A stretch of DNA of 64,000 bases from Protaetiibacter intestinalis (GCF_003627075.1 NZ_CP032630.1:496001-560000); one strand, 5' to 3'. Shown: positions 51,350 through 62,009, counted from the first letter of the stretch. A program made the numbers and translations. The notes: generated by a model not told the origin, from the letters alone.

Positions 51350-52210
51350 CTAGGGGGTCGTCGAGGGCTCGCTTCGACCCGCGGCCCGCGCGACCCGCAG
51401 GAAGTCGGCCACCGTCAGCTGCTCGCCGCGCGCCGTCGGGTCCACCCCCGCCGCCTCGAGCACGGCGGATGCGGCGGCCGAGCCGCCGAGGCGGTCGGCG
51501 AGCGACTGGCGCAGCATCTTGCGGCGCTGGCCGAAGGCGGCATCCACGAGGGCGAAGGTGGCGAGGCGCTCGGCATCCGTCCCCGGCAGCTCGGCGGCAC
51601 GGCGGAAGCCGACGAGCACCGAGTCGACGTTCGGCACCGGCCAGAACACCTGACGGCTGATGGTGCCGGCGATCGACCACACGCCGTACCAGGCGGCCTT
51701 GACGCTCGGCGAGCCGTAGACCCGCGAGCCGGGGTCGGCGGCGAGCCGGTGGCCGACCTCCGCCTGCACCATGACGAGCGCGCGTTCGAGGCTCGGCACG
51801 ACGTGCAGCAGGTGCAGCAGCACCGGCACCGAGACGTTGTACGGCAGGTTGGCGACGAGGGCGGTGGGCTCGCCCGCGACGCCCTCGACGCGCAGCGCGT
51901 CGGCGTCGACCACCTGGAGCGGGGCGCCCGGCTGCATCGCCTCGACCGTGCGGGGCAGCTGATCCGCGAGCCGGTGGTCGATCTCGATCGCCGTCACGCG
52001 GGCGCCCGCCTCGAGCAGGCCGAGCGTGAGCGAGCCGAGGCCCGGCCCGACCTCCACGACGTGGGCGCCCGCCTCGATGCCGGAGGCGCGCACGATCTTG
52101 CGCACCGTGTTGCCGTCGACGACGAAGTTCTGCCCGAGCTTCTTGGTGGGCTGCAGCTCGAGCTGCTCCGCCAGGTCCCGGATCTCGGCCGGCCCGAGAA
52201 GCGCGCTCAT
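51350..52210 (-). CDS. rsmA: 16S rRNA dimethyltransferase KsgA/RsmA
   Basis: A 286-residue SAM-dependent enzyme that dimethylates two adjacent adenines near the 3' end of 16S rRNA. Motifs: 'QLQPTKKLGQNFVVDGNTVRKIV' in parts with 'KLGQNFV', SAM site 'VVEVGPGLGSLTLGLLEAG', 'NLPYNVSVPVLLHLL' (catalytic N-L-P-Y) and 'VFWPVPNVDSVLVGF'. Starts inside the stop of tatD (ATGA overlap). Confidence 0.95.
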   Translation of the reverse strand: MSALLGPAEIRDLAEQLELQPTKKLGQNFVVDGNTVRKIVRASGIEAGAHVVEVGPGLGSLTLGLLEAGARVTAIEIDHRLADQLPRTVEAMQPGAPLQVVDADALRVEGVAGEPTALVANLPYNVSVPVLLHLLHVVPSLERALVMVQAEVGHRLAADPGSRVYGSPSVKAAWYGVWSIAGTISRQVFWPVPNVDSVLVGFRRAAELPGTDAERLATFALVDAAFGQRRKMLRQSLADRLGGSAAASAVLEAAGVDPTARGEQLTVADFLRVARAAGRSEPSTTP

Positions 52211-53126
52211 GCGGAGGGCTCGAAGGGGCCGGGCGGGGCGTCGACGGGCTCGTCGTCCCAGTGGCCGTAGACGAGCTCGGTGTTGGAGGCGATCTGCGCG
52301 GCCAGCATCGACGCATCCGTGCCGAGGTGCGCCGCCATCGCGCGCAGGGTGTGCGGGATGAGGTACGGGGCGTTGGGCCGCCCGCGGAACGGGGTCGGGG
52401 TCAGGTACGGCGCGTCCGTCTCGATGAGGATGCGCGAGCGCGGGATCACCTCGAGCGCCTCACGCAGCGCGGGGGCGTTCTTGAACGTCACCGTGCCCGC
52501 GAAGGAGAGGTACCAACCGCGGTCCGCGACCAGCTGCGCGAGGGCCGCGTCGCCCGAGAAGCAGTGGAACACGACGCGCTCGGGCGCCCCCACCCGGTCG
52601 AGCGTCTCGACGATCTCGCGGTGCGCATCCCGGTCGTGGATCTGCAGCGCCAGCCCGTGCCGCTTCGCGATGTCGATGTGCGCCTCGAACGAGCAGTACT
52701 GCGCGTCGATCCCGGCATCGCCCTCGGTGCGGAAGAAGTCGAGCCCCGTCTCCCCCACCGCCCGCACGCGCGGTCGCGCCGCGAGCTCGTCGATGCCGGC
52801 CAGGTGCTCGTCGAGCAGCCCGGCGGCCACCAGCTCGGGCGCGTCGTTGGGGTGGATGGCGACCGCCGCGAGCACGCGCGGCTCGCGGGATGCCACCTCG
52901 GCGCTCCAGCGCGAGGTCGCGAGGTCGGTGCCCACCTGCACGACCCCCTTCACCCCCACCGCGGAGGCGCGGTCGAGGTGCTCGCGGTAGTCGAGCGGCT
53001 CGCCGGAGTCGGCGACCTCGAGGTGCGTGTGGTTGTCGTACACCGGCACGACGAGCGCCTCCGGCAGGGGCGGGTAGTCCCGGGGCGGCCCGTCCGGAGC
53101 CTCCCTCGCGCGCAGGAACGCGTCGG

Positions 53127-53130
<4 letters not shown>
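52207..53130 (-). CDS. tatD: TatD-family metal-dependent DNase
   Basis: A 307-residue amidohydrolase-fold nuclease: 'YDNHTHLEVADSG' (HxH), 'VGETGLDFF', 'LQIHDRDAH', 'VFHCFSGD' and 'LIETDAPYLTP'. TatD proteins have 3'-5' exonuclease or AP endonuclease activity in DNA repair. The GTG at 53130 overlaps the metG stop (GTGA), and the 3' end overlaps rsmA. In Mycobacterium and many relatives an rpfB gene stands between tatD and ksgA; here it is absent. The usual conserved 'HLQPTL' style start is extended by about 25 residues. Confidence 0.93.
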
Positions 53131-54725
<1,595 letters not shown>

Positions 54726-54792
54726 GCGCACGAGTCTAGTTGCGCGTCCCGTTCCGTGACGGCGGGCGGATGGCACCCGGTACCCTGCCGGG

Positions 54793-55233
54793 ATGGAACG
54801 CTGGGCCACCCTCGACGAGATCATCGCGGCACGCACCCGCATCGCGGAGTCGCTGAACGGCTGGGCGCAGCCGGAGGCGCACGGCATCGGCTTCGTGCCG
54901 CTCGGCGAGGAGCCGCGCCCGGAGCACTTCCCCGTGGCGAACCGCGCCGAGCATGTGCTGCCGGGCGTCGTCGCGGCGTGGGTGCTCGGCTACCGGCGCG
55001 GCTCGTGCGTGCTCGAGGTCTCGCGCACCCAGCTCGACCAGATCATCGAGCGACTCGAGCCGGCCGAGGCGTGCGACATCCCGCATCCGAACCTGTGGAT
55101 GTGGCGCGACACCTTCCGCACGGCGCTCGACGGCGGCGCGGCGGGGCGGCTCGTGGCGGTGTTCCTCGGCTCGCTCGAGGATGAGGTTCCGGGGCCGGAG
55201 GCGGCGGCGTTCCGCGCGGCGCTCGGTGGCTGA
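54793..55233 (+). CDS. hypothetical protein (146 residues)
   Basis: A soluble 146-residue protein with no recognised family: 'HGIGFVPLGEEPRPEHFPVANRAEHVLPGVVAAWVLG' in parts suggests alpha/beta content, and 'DIPHPNLWMWRDTFRTALDG' follows. No signal peptide or membrane helix is visible. It has the high-GC codon use of real genes in this region, a suitable ATG, and no good frame on the opposite strand. It is convergent with rsmI, and the REP-like repeat at 55241 lies between them. Confidence 0.72.
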   Translation: MERWATLDEIIAARTRIAESLNGWAQPEAHGIGFVPLGEEPRPEHFPVANRAEHVLPGVVAAWVLGYRRGSCVLEVSRTQLDQIIERLEPAEACDIPHPNLWMWRDTFRTALDGGAAGRLVAVFLGSLEDEVPGPEAAAFRAALGG

Positions 55234-55240
55234 TCGCGGA

Positions 55241-55279
55241 TCTCGATACACCGCGCTCCGCGCGGCACCCGATCAGCGG
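55241..55279 (+). repeat. REP-like palindromic repeat, copy 3
   Basis: TCTCGATACACCGCG, a short loop, then CGCGGCACCCGATCAGCGG: a variant of the repeats at 23702, 46218 and 58375. It overlaps the last codons and stop of rsmI (its stop is at 55273) and lies between convergent genes. Confidence 0.75.
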
Positions 55280-56085
55280 GGGTTCCTGAGGGCGGCCTCG
55301 TAGAGTTCGCGGCGGCTGAGGCCGGTGGCCTCGGCGACCTCGGCGGTCGCGTCCTTGAGTCGGGTGCCGGATGCCGTGAGGGCGCGCACCTGCGCGAGCG
55401 CGTCGTCGAAGGAGGCCGTGGCGGGCGCGGCACCCGCGACGACGAGCACGAGCTCGCCGCGGGTGCCGTCGGCGAAGCGCTCGGCGAGCTCGGCGAGGGT
55501 GCCGCGGGCCACCTCCTCGTGCAGCTTGGTGAGCTCGCGGCAGACGGCCGCCCGGCGCTCGGGACCGAACGCGGCGGCCAGGTCGGCGAGCGCATCCGCC
55601 ACCCGGTGCGGCGACTCGAAGAACACGAGGGTGCGCGACTCGGCGGTGAGCGCCCGCAGGGCGGCGAGGCGGCCCTTGCGCGGCAGGAAGCCCTCGAAGC
55701 AGAACCGGTCGGTGGGCAGCCCCGACACCGCGAGCGCCGTCAGCACCGCCGAGGGGCCGGGGATCGCGGTCACCGTGACCCCCGCATCCGCCGCGGCCGC
55801 GACGAGCGGGAAGCCGGGATCCGAGACGGTCGGCATGCCGGCATCCGAGAGCACGAGCACGTCGCCGTCGCGGGCGAGCTCGACGAGTTCGGCCGCGCGG
55901 GCGGACTCGTTGTGCTCGTGCAGCGCGACGAGCCGCGGACGGTTCTCGACCCCGAGCGCGCGCAGCAGCTGCACGGTCGTGCGGGTGTCCTCGGCGGCGA
56001 TCACCTCCGCGTTCTCGAGCGCCTCCACGAGCCGCCGCGACGCGTCACCGAGGTTGCCGATGGGCGTCGCCGCGAGGATGATCAC
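55273..56085 (-). CDS. rsmI: 16S rRNA 2'-O-ribose C1402 methyltransferase RsmI
   Basis: A 270-residue tetrapyrrole-methylase-fold enzyme: 'LAATPIGNLGDASRRLVEALENA' in parts, 'AEDTRTTVQLLRALG', 'LSDAGMPTVSDPGFPLV', 'AIPGPSAVLTALAVSG', 'FEGFLPRKG' and 'FFESPHRVADAL'. It 2'-O-methylates C1402 of 16S rRNA with RsmH. GTG start at 56085. Divergent pairing with pmt is conserved in actinobacteria (Rv1003/Rv1002c). A short hypothetical gene separates the two here. Confidence 0.95.
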   Translation of the reverse strand: MIILAATPIGNLGDASRRLVEALENAEVIAAEDTRTTVQLLRALGVENRPRLVALHEHNESARAAELVELARDGDVLVLSDAGMPTVSDPGFPLVAAAADAGVTVTAIPGPSAVLTALAVSGLPTDRFCFEGFLPRKGRLAALRALTAESRTLVFFESPHRVADALADLAAAFGPERRAAVCRELTKLHEEVARGTLAELAERFADGTRGELVLVVAGAAPATASFDDALAQVRALTASGTRLKDATAEVAEATGLSRRELYEAALRNPR

Positions 56086-56089
56086 CCCC

Positions 56090-56617
56090 TCATCCTGCCG
56101 CGCCGGGCGCCTCCGGCCACACCTCGTGTTCGTGCTCCTGCACGAGCAGCCGGCCACGCCAGCTCGGGTACACACCCGTGTCCTCGACGGCGTCGAGCCA
56201 TTCCGCCATCTCGGGGGTGAGCCGCCGCCCGGCCGCGGTGCGGGTGAGGCGGTCCCACGAGAGCGGGCCGAAGGTCTGGCGCGAGGTACCGCGGTACGGC
56301 TGGTCGCCCGTCGTGGCGAGCAGCCGACGGATGGCGGCCTGCCCCGACCGCGGCGGCCACGGGTACGGTTCCGTCGAGCCCCACCTGGCTCCCGCCTGGG
56401 CCGCCAGGTACAGCGCGGTGCCCTCCGGCGCCTCCGCGAGCACCGGATCCACGAGCAGCTCGGTCCCGGAGACGGTACCGACACCGTCACGCGAGAACGA
56501 GTCGATCACGACGGGCACCCGCCGGTCATCGCGCGGCCGTCGCATCCACCTCACGACCACCGGATGGGGCGAGAGCCGCCGCACCTCCGCGGCGAGCGTC
56601 TCGAGCAACTCGGTCAC
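56090..56617 (-). CDS. hypothetical protein between rsmI and pmt
   Basis: A 175-residue protein without recognised domain: an N-terminal helix with 'LLETLAAEVRRLSPHPVVVRWMRRP', shown as 'LETLAAEVRRLSPHP', strands 'VVIDSFSRDGVGTVSG', then 'GPLSWDRLTRTAAGRRLTPEMAEWLDAVEDTG' in outline. The GTG at 56617 is one of two candidates; a GTG two codons upstream would also fit. It ends 4 bases before the rsmI start codon, so both may be co-transcribed. No signal peptide is visible. Confidence 0.62.
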   Translation of the reverse strand: MTELLETLAAEVRRLSPHPVVVRWMRRPRDDRRVPVVIDSFSRDGVGTVSGTELLVDPVLAEAPEGTALYLAAQAGARWGSTEPYPWPPRSGQAAIRRLLATTGDQPYRGTSRQTFGPLSWDRLTRTAAGRRLTPEMAEWLDAVEDTGVYPSWRGRLLVQEHEHEVWPEAPGAAG

Positions 56618-56677
56618 GGGCACGACGGTACCGGCGGATGCGGCGGGCGCCCAGCAGGGCGCGGCTACGATTCCGGC

Positions 56678-58327
56678 ATGGATGCGCGCGCCGAGGAGTT
56701 CGAGCGCGCCGTCCGCGGCGGCGGCCCGGTCGCCCTCCCGACCGCGGGCGGCGGGCGGGGCGCCCCCGCGCCCCTCGGCTCGCGCCTCGACGAGCGCTGG
56801 CAGCGCTGGATGGCCGACCCCCGCATCCGCCGCGCCTGGGACCGGGGCGCGCCCGCCGCCGTGCTCGCCGTCGCCGCGGCGCTGCGCCTCGTGGCGCTCG
56901 ACCACCCGCACGAACTCGTCTTCGACGAGACCTACTACGTGAAGGACGCCTACACCCTCTCGCACCTCGGCTACGAGGCGCGGTGGCCCGACGGTGCCAA
57001 CGACTCCTTCACCTCCGGCAATGCCGACGTGTACACGAGCGACCCCTCCTTCGTCGTGCATCCGCCGCTCGGCAAGTGGATCATCGCCGCCGGGATGGCG
57101 TTGTTCGGCACCGACAGCGCCTTCGGCTGGCGCTTCGGCATCGCGCTCGTCGGCGTGCTGCTGGTCGGGCTCGTGATGCTCGTCGGCAAGACGCTGTTCC
57201 GTTCGACGACGCTCGCCGTGCTCGCGGGCGGGCTCATCGCGATCGACGGCAACGCGATCGTCATGAGCCGCGTCTCGTTGCTCGACGGGGCGGTCGCGTT
57301 CTTCGCCCTGCTCGGCACCTGGTTCGTGCTGCTCGACCGGCGGTGGGCGGAACGCCGGATCGGACCGTGGGTCGCCGCACGCGCGGCCGCGGGCCGCCCC
57401 AGCGGCTGGGGTCCCGTGTGGTGGTGGCGGCCCTGGCTGCTGGCCGCCGCGGTCGCCTTCGGCTGCGCCACGAGCGTCAAATGGAACGGCCTCTACTTCC
57501 TCGCCGTGTTCGGGCTGTACACGGTCGTGTCGGATGCCTTCCTGCGCAAACGCGCCGGCATCGAGTTCTGGGGCACCGGCACCCTGCTGCGCCAGGCCCC
57601 CGTCAACGCGCTGCTGCTCGTGCCGCTCGCCCTCGCCGTGTACGTGACGAGCTGGCTCGGCTGGTTCACGAGCGACGACGGCTACTACCGCCACTGGCTC
57701 GAGGACAGCGGCGGCGAGGCCTGGACGGGCGCCTTCGCCTGGGTGCCGCACACCCTGCAGAACTGGTGGCACTACCAGACGTCGATCATGAACTACCACG
57801 TGGGCCTCACGACCCCGCACACCTACCAGGCGAATCCGCTCACCTGGCTGTTCCTCACCCGCCCGACGAGCATGCACTACCAGTCGTTCGACGACGGCAC
57901 GGCGCAGGCGATCCTCGACATCGCCAACCCGCTCATCTGGTGGGGCGCCACCGCGGCCGTCGTGTTCCTCGTCGTGCGCGTGGTGCGGGGGCTGCTCGCG
58001 CGGCGTCCCGTCGCGACGGATGCGTTCATCCTGACCGGCATGGCCGCGGGCTACCTGCCGTGGCTGCTGTACCTGAACCGCACGGTGTTCCAGTTCTACA
58101 CGATCGCCTTCGAGCCGTTCATGATCCTCGCGCTCACCGCCGCCCTCGCCGCCATCGCGGGGCGCGCGACGGATGCGGAGCCCCGCCGCACCGCCGGACT
58201 CGCCACCGTGGGCGTGTACCTCGGGCTCGTCGTCATCGTGTCGGCGTACTTCCTGCCCATGTGGACCGCGATGCGCCTGCCGATCGCGTTCATCTTCAGC
58301 CACTACTGGCTGCACTCCTGGATCTAG
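56678..58327 (+). CDS. dolichyl-phosphate-mannose-protein mannosyltransferase (Pmt)
   Basis: A 549-residue GT39 membrane enzyme that moves mannose from polyprenyl-phosphate-mannose to Ser/Thr of secreted proteins. The catalytic Asp-Glu pair lies in 'LVFDETYYVKDAYTL'; other PMT features are 'FVVHPPLGKWIIAAGMALFG' in parts ('HPPLGKWIIA') and 'SWLGWFTSDDGYYRHW' in the large loop, 'MLTAPTH'-type loops and ten or eleven helices. Its partner genes for sec-linked export are outside the window. Position next to rsmI matches Rv1002c. An ATG at 56678 was chosen; the first 70 residues are hydrophilic. Confidence 0.94.
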   Translation: MDARAEEFERAVRGGGPVALPTAGGGRGAPAPLGSRLDERWQRWMADPRIRRAWDRGAPAAVLAVAAALRLVALDHPHELVFDETYYVKDAYTLSHLGYEARWPDGANDSFTSGNADVYTSDPSFVVHPPLGKWIIAAGMALFGTDSAFGWRFGIALVGVLLVGLVMLVGKTLFRSTTLAVLAGGLIAIDGNAIVMSRVSLLDGAVAFFALLGTWFVLLDRRWAERRIGPWVAARAAAGRPSGWGPVWWWRPWLLAAAVAFGCATSVKWNGLYFLAVFGLYTVVSDAFLRKRAGIEFWGTGTLLRQAPVNALLLVPLALAVYVTSWLGWFTSDDGYYRHWLEDSGGEAWTGAFAWVPHTLQNWWHYQTSIMNYHVGLTTPHTYQANPLTWLFLTRPTSMHYQSFDDGTAQAILDIANPLIWWGATAAVVFLVVRVVRGLLARRPVATDAFILTGMAAGYLPWLLYLNRTVFQFYTIAFEPFMILALTAALAAIAGRATDAEPRRTAGLATVGVYLGLVVIVSAYFLPMWTAMRLPIAFIFSHYWLHSWI

Positions 58328-58341
58328 AGGGGACCTCACCG

Positions 58342-58374
58342 ACGACGGGCGCCCCGTCGAGGGGCGTCCGTCGT
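58342..58374 (+). terminator. hairpin terminator after pmt
   Basis: ACGACGGGCGCCCC and GGGGCGTCCGTCGT form a 14-base stem with one G:T pair around a 5-base loop, 15 bases past the pmt stop. There is no T tract; the sequence then enters a REP-like repeat. Confidence 0.68.
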
Positions 58375-58416
58375 GGTTTCGATACACCGCCTTCGCGCGG
58401 CACTCAACCAGCGGGG
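58375..58416 (+). repeat. REP-like palindromic repeat, copy 4
   Basis: GGTTTCGATACACCGCC-TTCGC-GCGGCACTCAACCAGCGGGG, nearly the same as the copy at 23702 read on the other strand. It directly abuts the pmt terminator, in the 219-base gap before alr. The rest of that gap (58417-58546) shows no further feature. Confidence 0.78.
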
Positions 58417-58546
58417 AAACACAGCGCGGCCGCAGGCCGCACCTCAGCGCATCCGCTCACCGCGCCCCGACATTCATCCTCGCGGCACGCTGCCGTCATC
58501 CCGGCGACGGACGCCCGCCCGCGGGGCGCGTCCGTAGCGTGGCGGC

Positions 58547-59644
58547 ATGCACTCCCCCACCACGCTGCGGATCGACGGGCGGGCGATCGTCGAGAACACC
58601 CGCCGCATCGCCGCGTCGACGCGCGCGGAGGTGATGGCGGTCGTGAAGGCCGACGGCTTCGGCCACGGCCGCGCCGCCCTGCTGGCGCTCGAGGCGGGGG
58701 CGACGCGCCTCGGCGTGACGAGCATCGAGGAGGCGCTGCCGCTGCGCTGGGCCGGCGTCGAGGCGCCCATCCTCAGCTGGCTGAACCCGGTCGACGCCGA
58801 CATCGTGTCGGCACTGCGGCACCGCATCGAGCTGGCGGCCCCGAGCCTCGCGCACCTGGCGCGCATCGCCTCCGAGGCGCGGCGGCTGGGAGCCCGGGCA
58901 TCCGTGCACCTGCACCTCGACACCGGGATGTCTCGCGACGGCGCCCCGGCATCCGACTGGCGCACGATGTGCGCGCTCGCCCGCGAGTACGAGCGCGAGG
59001 GCACCGTGCGGGTGGTCGGCATCATGAGCCACCTGGCGCGCGCCGACGAGCCGGGGCATCCGCTCACCGTGCGGCAGCGGCTGCTCACGGATGCGGCCGC
59101 CCGCACCGCCCGCAGCCGCGGCCTCACCCCCCGCTTCGTGCACCTCGCGGCGACGGCGGCGACCCTCACCGACCCGAGCACCCACTTCGACCTCGTGCGG
59201 GTGGGTGCGGGCCTCTACGGCATCGACCCCTCGCGCACGACGACGCTCCGCGGCGCCATGACCCTCACGACCCACGTCACCACGGTGCGCGAGGTGCGCG
59301 CCGGCACCCCGGTCGGCTACGGCGCCGGCTACCTGACGCGGGAGGCGACGCGGCTCGCGCTCGTGCCGCTCGGCTACGCGGACGGCATCCCGCGCGCCCT
59401 GTCGCCGGATGCGCGGGTGCTCGTGCGCGGACGCCGCGTGCCGATCGCGGGCGCCGTCTCGATGGACCAGCTCGTGCTCGACGTGGGCGGCATGCCGGTG
59501 CAGGCGGGCGAGGAGGTGACCGTGTTCGGTCCGGGGGATGCGGGCGAGCCGACGCTCGCCGAGTGGGCCGGCTGGGCGGGCACGATCGAGCACGAGCTCG
59601 TCACCCGGGTGGGTCCGCGCGTGCATGTGGAGGCGGCCGCGTGA
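58547..59644 (+). CDS. alr: alanine racemase
   Basis: A 365-residue PLP enzyme that supplies D-alanine for peptidoglycan. The PLP lysine lies in 'VMAVVKADGFGHGRAAL'; the usual Tyr of K-A-x-x-Y-G-H-G is Phe here. The second-site segment is 'VGYGAGYLTREATRLALVPLGYADG' in parts, and the substrate loop 'GAVSMDQLVLDVG' ('MDq..vD') follows. It overlaps the ligase gene by 4 bases (GTGA), so D-Ala synthesis and joining are coupled. GTG and ATG alternatives upstream are not needed. Confidence 0.93.
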   Translation: MHSPTTLRIDGRAIVENTRRIAASTRAEVMAVVKADGFGHGRAALLALEAGATRLGVTSIEEALPLRWAGVEAPILSWLNPVDADIVSALRHRIELAAPSLAHLARIASEARRLGARASVHLHLDTGMSRDGAPASDWRTMCALAREYEREGTVRVVGIMSHLARADEPGHPLTVRQRLLTDAAARTARSRGLTPRFVHLAATAATLTDPSTHFDLVRVGAGLYGIDPSRTTTLRGAMTLTTHVTTVREVRAGTPVGYGAGYLTREATRLALVPLGYADGIPRALSPDARVLVRGRRVPIAGAVSMDQLVLDVGGMPVQAGEEVTVFGPGDAGEPTLAEWAGWAGTIEHELVTRVGPRVHVEAAA

Positions 59645-60669
59645 CCGCGCCGCGGGTGGTCGTGATCGGCGGCGGCACCTCGAGCGAGCACGAGGTGTCG
59701 CTCGCCTCCGCCGCCGGCATCGCCGACGCCCTCGACCCGGAGCGTTTCGACGTGGTGCGGCTCGGCATCCGCCCCGACGGCACCTGGACGGGGCCGGAGG
59801 GCCCGCTGCCGGGCGACCTCGCGGGCGCCGTGGCGGTGCTCGAGCGGGCGGATGTGGTGGTGCCTGCCCTGCACGGCCCGCGCGGGGAGGACGGCACGCT
59901 CGCCGCCCTGCTCGACCTCGTGGGGGTGCCCTACGTCGGTTCGGGGGTCGTCGCGGGCGCCGTCGCGATGAGCAAGCACGCCACCAAGGCGGTCGCCGCC
60001 GCGGTGGGCGTCGCGAGCGCCGACGGAATCCTCGTGCACGACGCCCGCGACCCGCGCCTGGCGGGGCTCAAGCCGCCGCTCGTCGTGAAGCCGGACCGGG
60101 CGGGCTCGAGCCACGGGGTCACGGTCGTGCGGGAAGCGGGCGGGCTGGCCGCCGCGGTGCAGACGGCGCTCGCCTTCGACACCGCCGTGCTCGTGGAGCG
60201 CTTCGTGCGCGGCCGGGAGATCGACGTGGCCGTCATCGAGCACGCCGACGGGTCGCTGCGCTGCCTGCCGCCGCTCGAGATCGTGGTGCCGGAGGGCGGC
60301 ATCTTCGACGCCGAGGCGAAGTACGCGCGCGAGCCCGACTTCCGGGTGCCGGCGCCCGTGCCGCCGGCACTGCTCGCCGAGCTGGAGGGCGCCGCGCTCG
60401 CCGTGTTCCGCGCCGTCGGGGCCCGCGGGCTCGCCCGGGTCGACTTCTTCGCCACGGATGCCGGGCTGTTGCTCAACGAGCTGAACACCTTCCCCGGCTT
60501 CACCCCGCGCTCGCAGGTGCCGCGCATGGCCGCAGCCGCCGGCATCGGCTACCCCGAACTCGTCGAGCAGCTCGTCGAGACGGCCCTCGCGACGGCCGAG
60601 CCGCACCGCATCCGACGCCGGCTGGGGGTTGCAACAGACCGCAACACTTCGCCCGCGCCGGTAGCCTGA
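59641..60669 (+). CDS. D-alanine--D-alanine ligase
   Basis: A 342-residue ATP-grasp enzyme. 'VVVIGGGTSSEHEVSLASA' (substrate Glu), 'ALHGPRGEDGTLAALLDLVGVPYVGSGV' in parts, 'PLVVKPDRAGSSHGVTVV', 'FDAEAKYAREPDF' (the K-Y loop of D-Ala-specific ligases) and 'LLNELNTFPGFT' with metal ligands. The presence of that Tyr argues for D-Ala-D-Ala rather than D-Ala-D-Lac. It begins at the GTG overlapping the alr stop. Confidence 0.93.
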   Translation: MTAPRVVVIGGGTSSEHEVSLASAAGIADALDPERFDVVRLGIRPDGTWTGPEGPLPGDLAGAVAVLERADVVVPALHGPRGEDGTLAALLDLVGVPYVGSGVVAGAVAMSKHATKAVAAAVGVASADGILVHDARDPRLAGLKPPLVVKPDRAGSSHGVTVVREAGGLAAAVQTALAFDTAVLVERFVRGREIDVAVIEHADGSLRCLPPLEIVVPEGGIFDAEAKYAREPDFRVPAPVPPALLAELEGAALAVFRAVGARGLARVDFFATDAGLLLNELNTFPGFTPRSQVPRMAAAAGIGYPELVEQLVETALATAEPHRIRRRLGVATDRNTSPAPVA

Positions 60670-60673
60670 ACGG

Positions 60674-62005
60674 ATGCCGAACAGCGACGTCGCCCCCACC
60701 CCGGACCACGCCTGGGGCTTCCGCACCCGCGCCATCCACGCGGGCAACATCCCCGACGGCGTGCACGGATCCCGCGCCCTGCCGATCTACCAGACGAGCG
60801 CCTTCGTCTTCGACGACACCGCGGATGCCGCCGCCCGCTTCGCGCTGCAGAAGTACGGCAACATCTACTCCCGCGTCGCGAACCCCACCGTCGCCTCCTT
60901 CGAGGAGCGGATCGCCTCGCTCGAGGGCGGGCTCGGGGCGGTCGCCACCTCCTCCGGCCTCGGCGCCGAGTTCATCACCTTCGCCTCGCTCGCGGGCGCG
61001 GGCGACCACATCGTCGCCGCCTCGAGCCTCTACGGCGGCTCGGTCACCCAGCTCGACGTGACGCTGCGCCGCTTCGGCGTCGACACCACCTTCGTCACCG
61101 GCACCGACCCGGCCGACTACGCGGCCGCCATCACCGAGAAGACGAAGCTCATCTTCGTCGAGTCGATCACGAACCCCTCCGGCGACATCGCCGACCTCGA
61201 GGGCCTCGCCGAGGTGGCGCACGCGCACCACCTGCCGCTCATCGTCGACTCGACCGTCGCCACCCCCTACCTCAACCGGCCGATCGAGTGGGGCGCGGAC
61301 GTCGTCATCCACTCGGCCACCAAGTTCCTCGGCGGGCACGGCACCACCCTCGGCGGTGTCGTCGTCGAGTCGGGCCGCTTCCACTGGGCGAACGAGCGCT
61401 TCCCGCTGTTCGATCAGGAGGTGCCCCACTACGGCGGCCTCAACTGGCACGGCAACTTCGGCGAGTACGCCTTCCTCACGCGTCTGCGCGCCGAGCAGCT
61501 GCGCGACATCGGCCCCGTGCTCGCCCCGCACTCGGCGTGGCTGCTCGCGCAGGGCGTCGAGACGCTGCCCTTCCGCATGCAGGCGCACGTCGACAACGCC
61601 CGCGCCGTGGCCGAGTTCCTGGCCGCCGACGACCGCATCGAGTTCGTCAACTGGGCGGGCCTGCCCACGCATCCGCACTTCGAGCGGGCGAAGCGCTACT
61701 TCCCGAAGGGACCCGGATCGGTGTTCAGCTTCGGCGTGAAGGGTTCCGCCTCGCGCGACTCGCGCAGCGTCGGGCAGACCTTCATCGAGTCGGTGAACCT
61801 GGCGAGCCACCTCGCCAACATCGGCGACGCGAAGACCCTCGTCATCCACCCCGCCTCCACGACGCACGCGCAGCTCACCGAGCAGCAGCTGCTCGACGCG
61901 GGCGTGCTGCCCGGCCTCGTGCGCATCTCGGTCGGCATCGAGGACGTCGACGACATCCTCTACGACCTCGACCAAGCGCTGAGCGCCGCGGTGAGGGGAG
62001 AATAG
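60674..62005 (+). CDS. metY: O-acetylhomoserine sulfhydrylase/aminocarboxypropyltransferase
   Basis: A 443-residue Cys/Met-metabolism PLP enzyme making homocysteine from O-acetylhomoserine and sulfide. 'TRAIHAGNIPDGVHGSRALPIYQTSAFVFDD' in parts, 'YSRVANPTVASFEERIASLEGG' in parts, 'SSLYGGSVTQLDVTLRRFG', PLP lysine 'HSATKFLGGHGTTLGG' and the long insertion 'GGLNWHGNFGEYAFLTRLR' typical of MetY. It begins 4 bases after the ligase stop, with GGTAGCCTGAACGG upstream, so it is weakly linked to that transcript. Confidence 0.92.
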   Translation: MPNSDVAPTPDHAWGFRTRAIHAGNIPDGVHGSRALPIYQTSAFVFDDTADAAARFALQKYGNIYSRVANPTVASFEERIASLEGGLGAVATSSGLGAEFITFASLAGAGDHIVAASSLYGGSVTQLDVTLRRFGVDTTFVTGTDPADYAAAITEKTKLIFVESITNPSGDIADLEGLAEVAHAHHLPLIVDSTVATPYLNRPIEWGADVVIHSATKFLGGHGTTLGGVVVESGRFHWANERFPLFDQEVPHYGGLNWHGNFGEYAFLTRLRAEQLRDIGPVLAPHSAWLLAQGVETLPFRMQAHVDNARAVAEFLAADDRIEFVNWAGLPTHPHFERAKRYFPKGPGSVFSFGVKGSASRDSRSVGQTFIESVNLASHLANIGDAKTLVIHPASTTHAQLTEQQLLDAGVLPGLVRISVGIEDVDDILYDLDQALSAAVRGE

Positions 62006-62009
62006 GGCC

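Noticed and set aside
55325..56677. Long N-terminal extension of pmt
   Set aside because: The extension overlaps rsmI and the hypothetical gene on the other strand and has no homology; PMT proteins start shortly before the first helix, so the ATG 56678 is used.
56638..60669. Plus-strand open frame of 1343 codons spanning pmt, alr and ddl
   Set aside because: Most of the translation is Arg/Pro-rich shadow. Only its last 342 residues are real, the D-Ala-D-Ala ligase, which starts at the GTG 59641.
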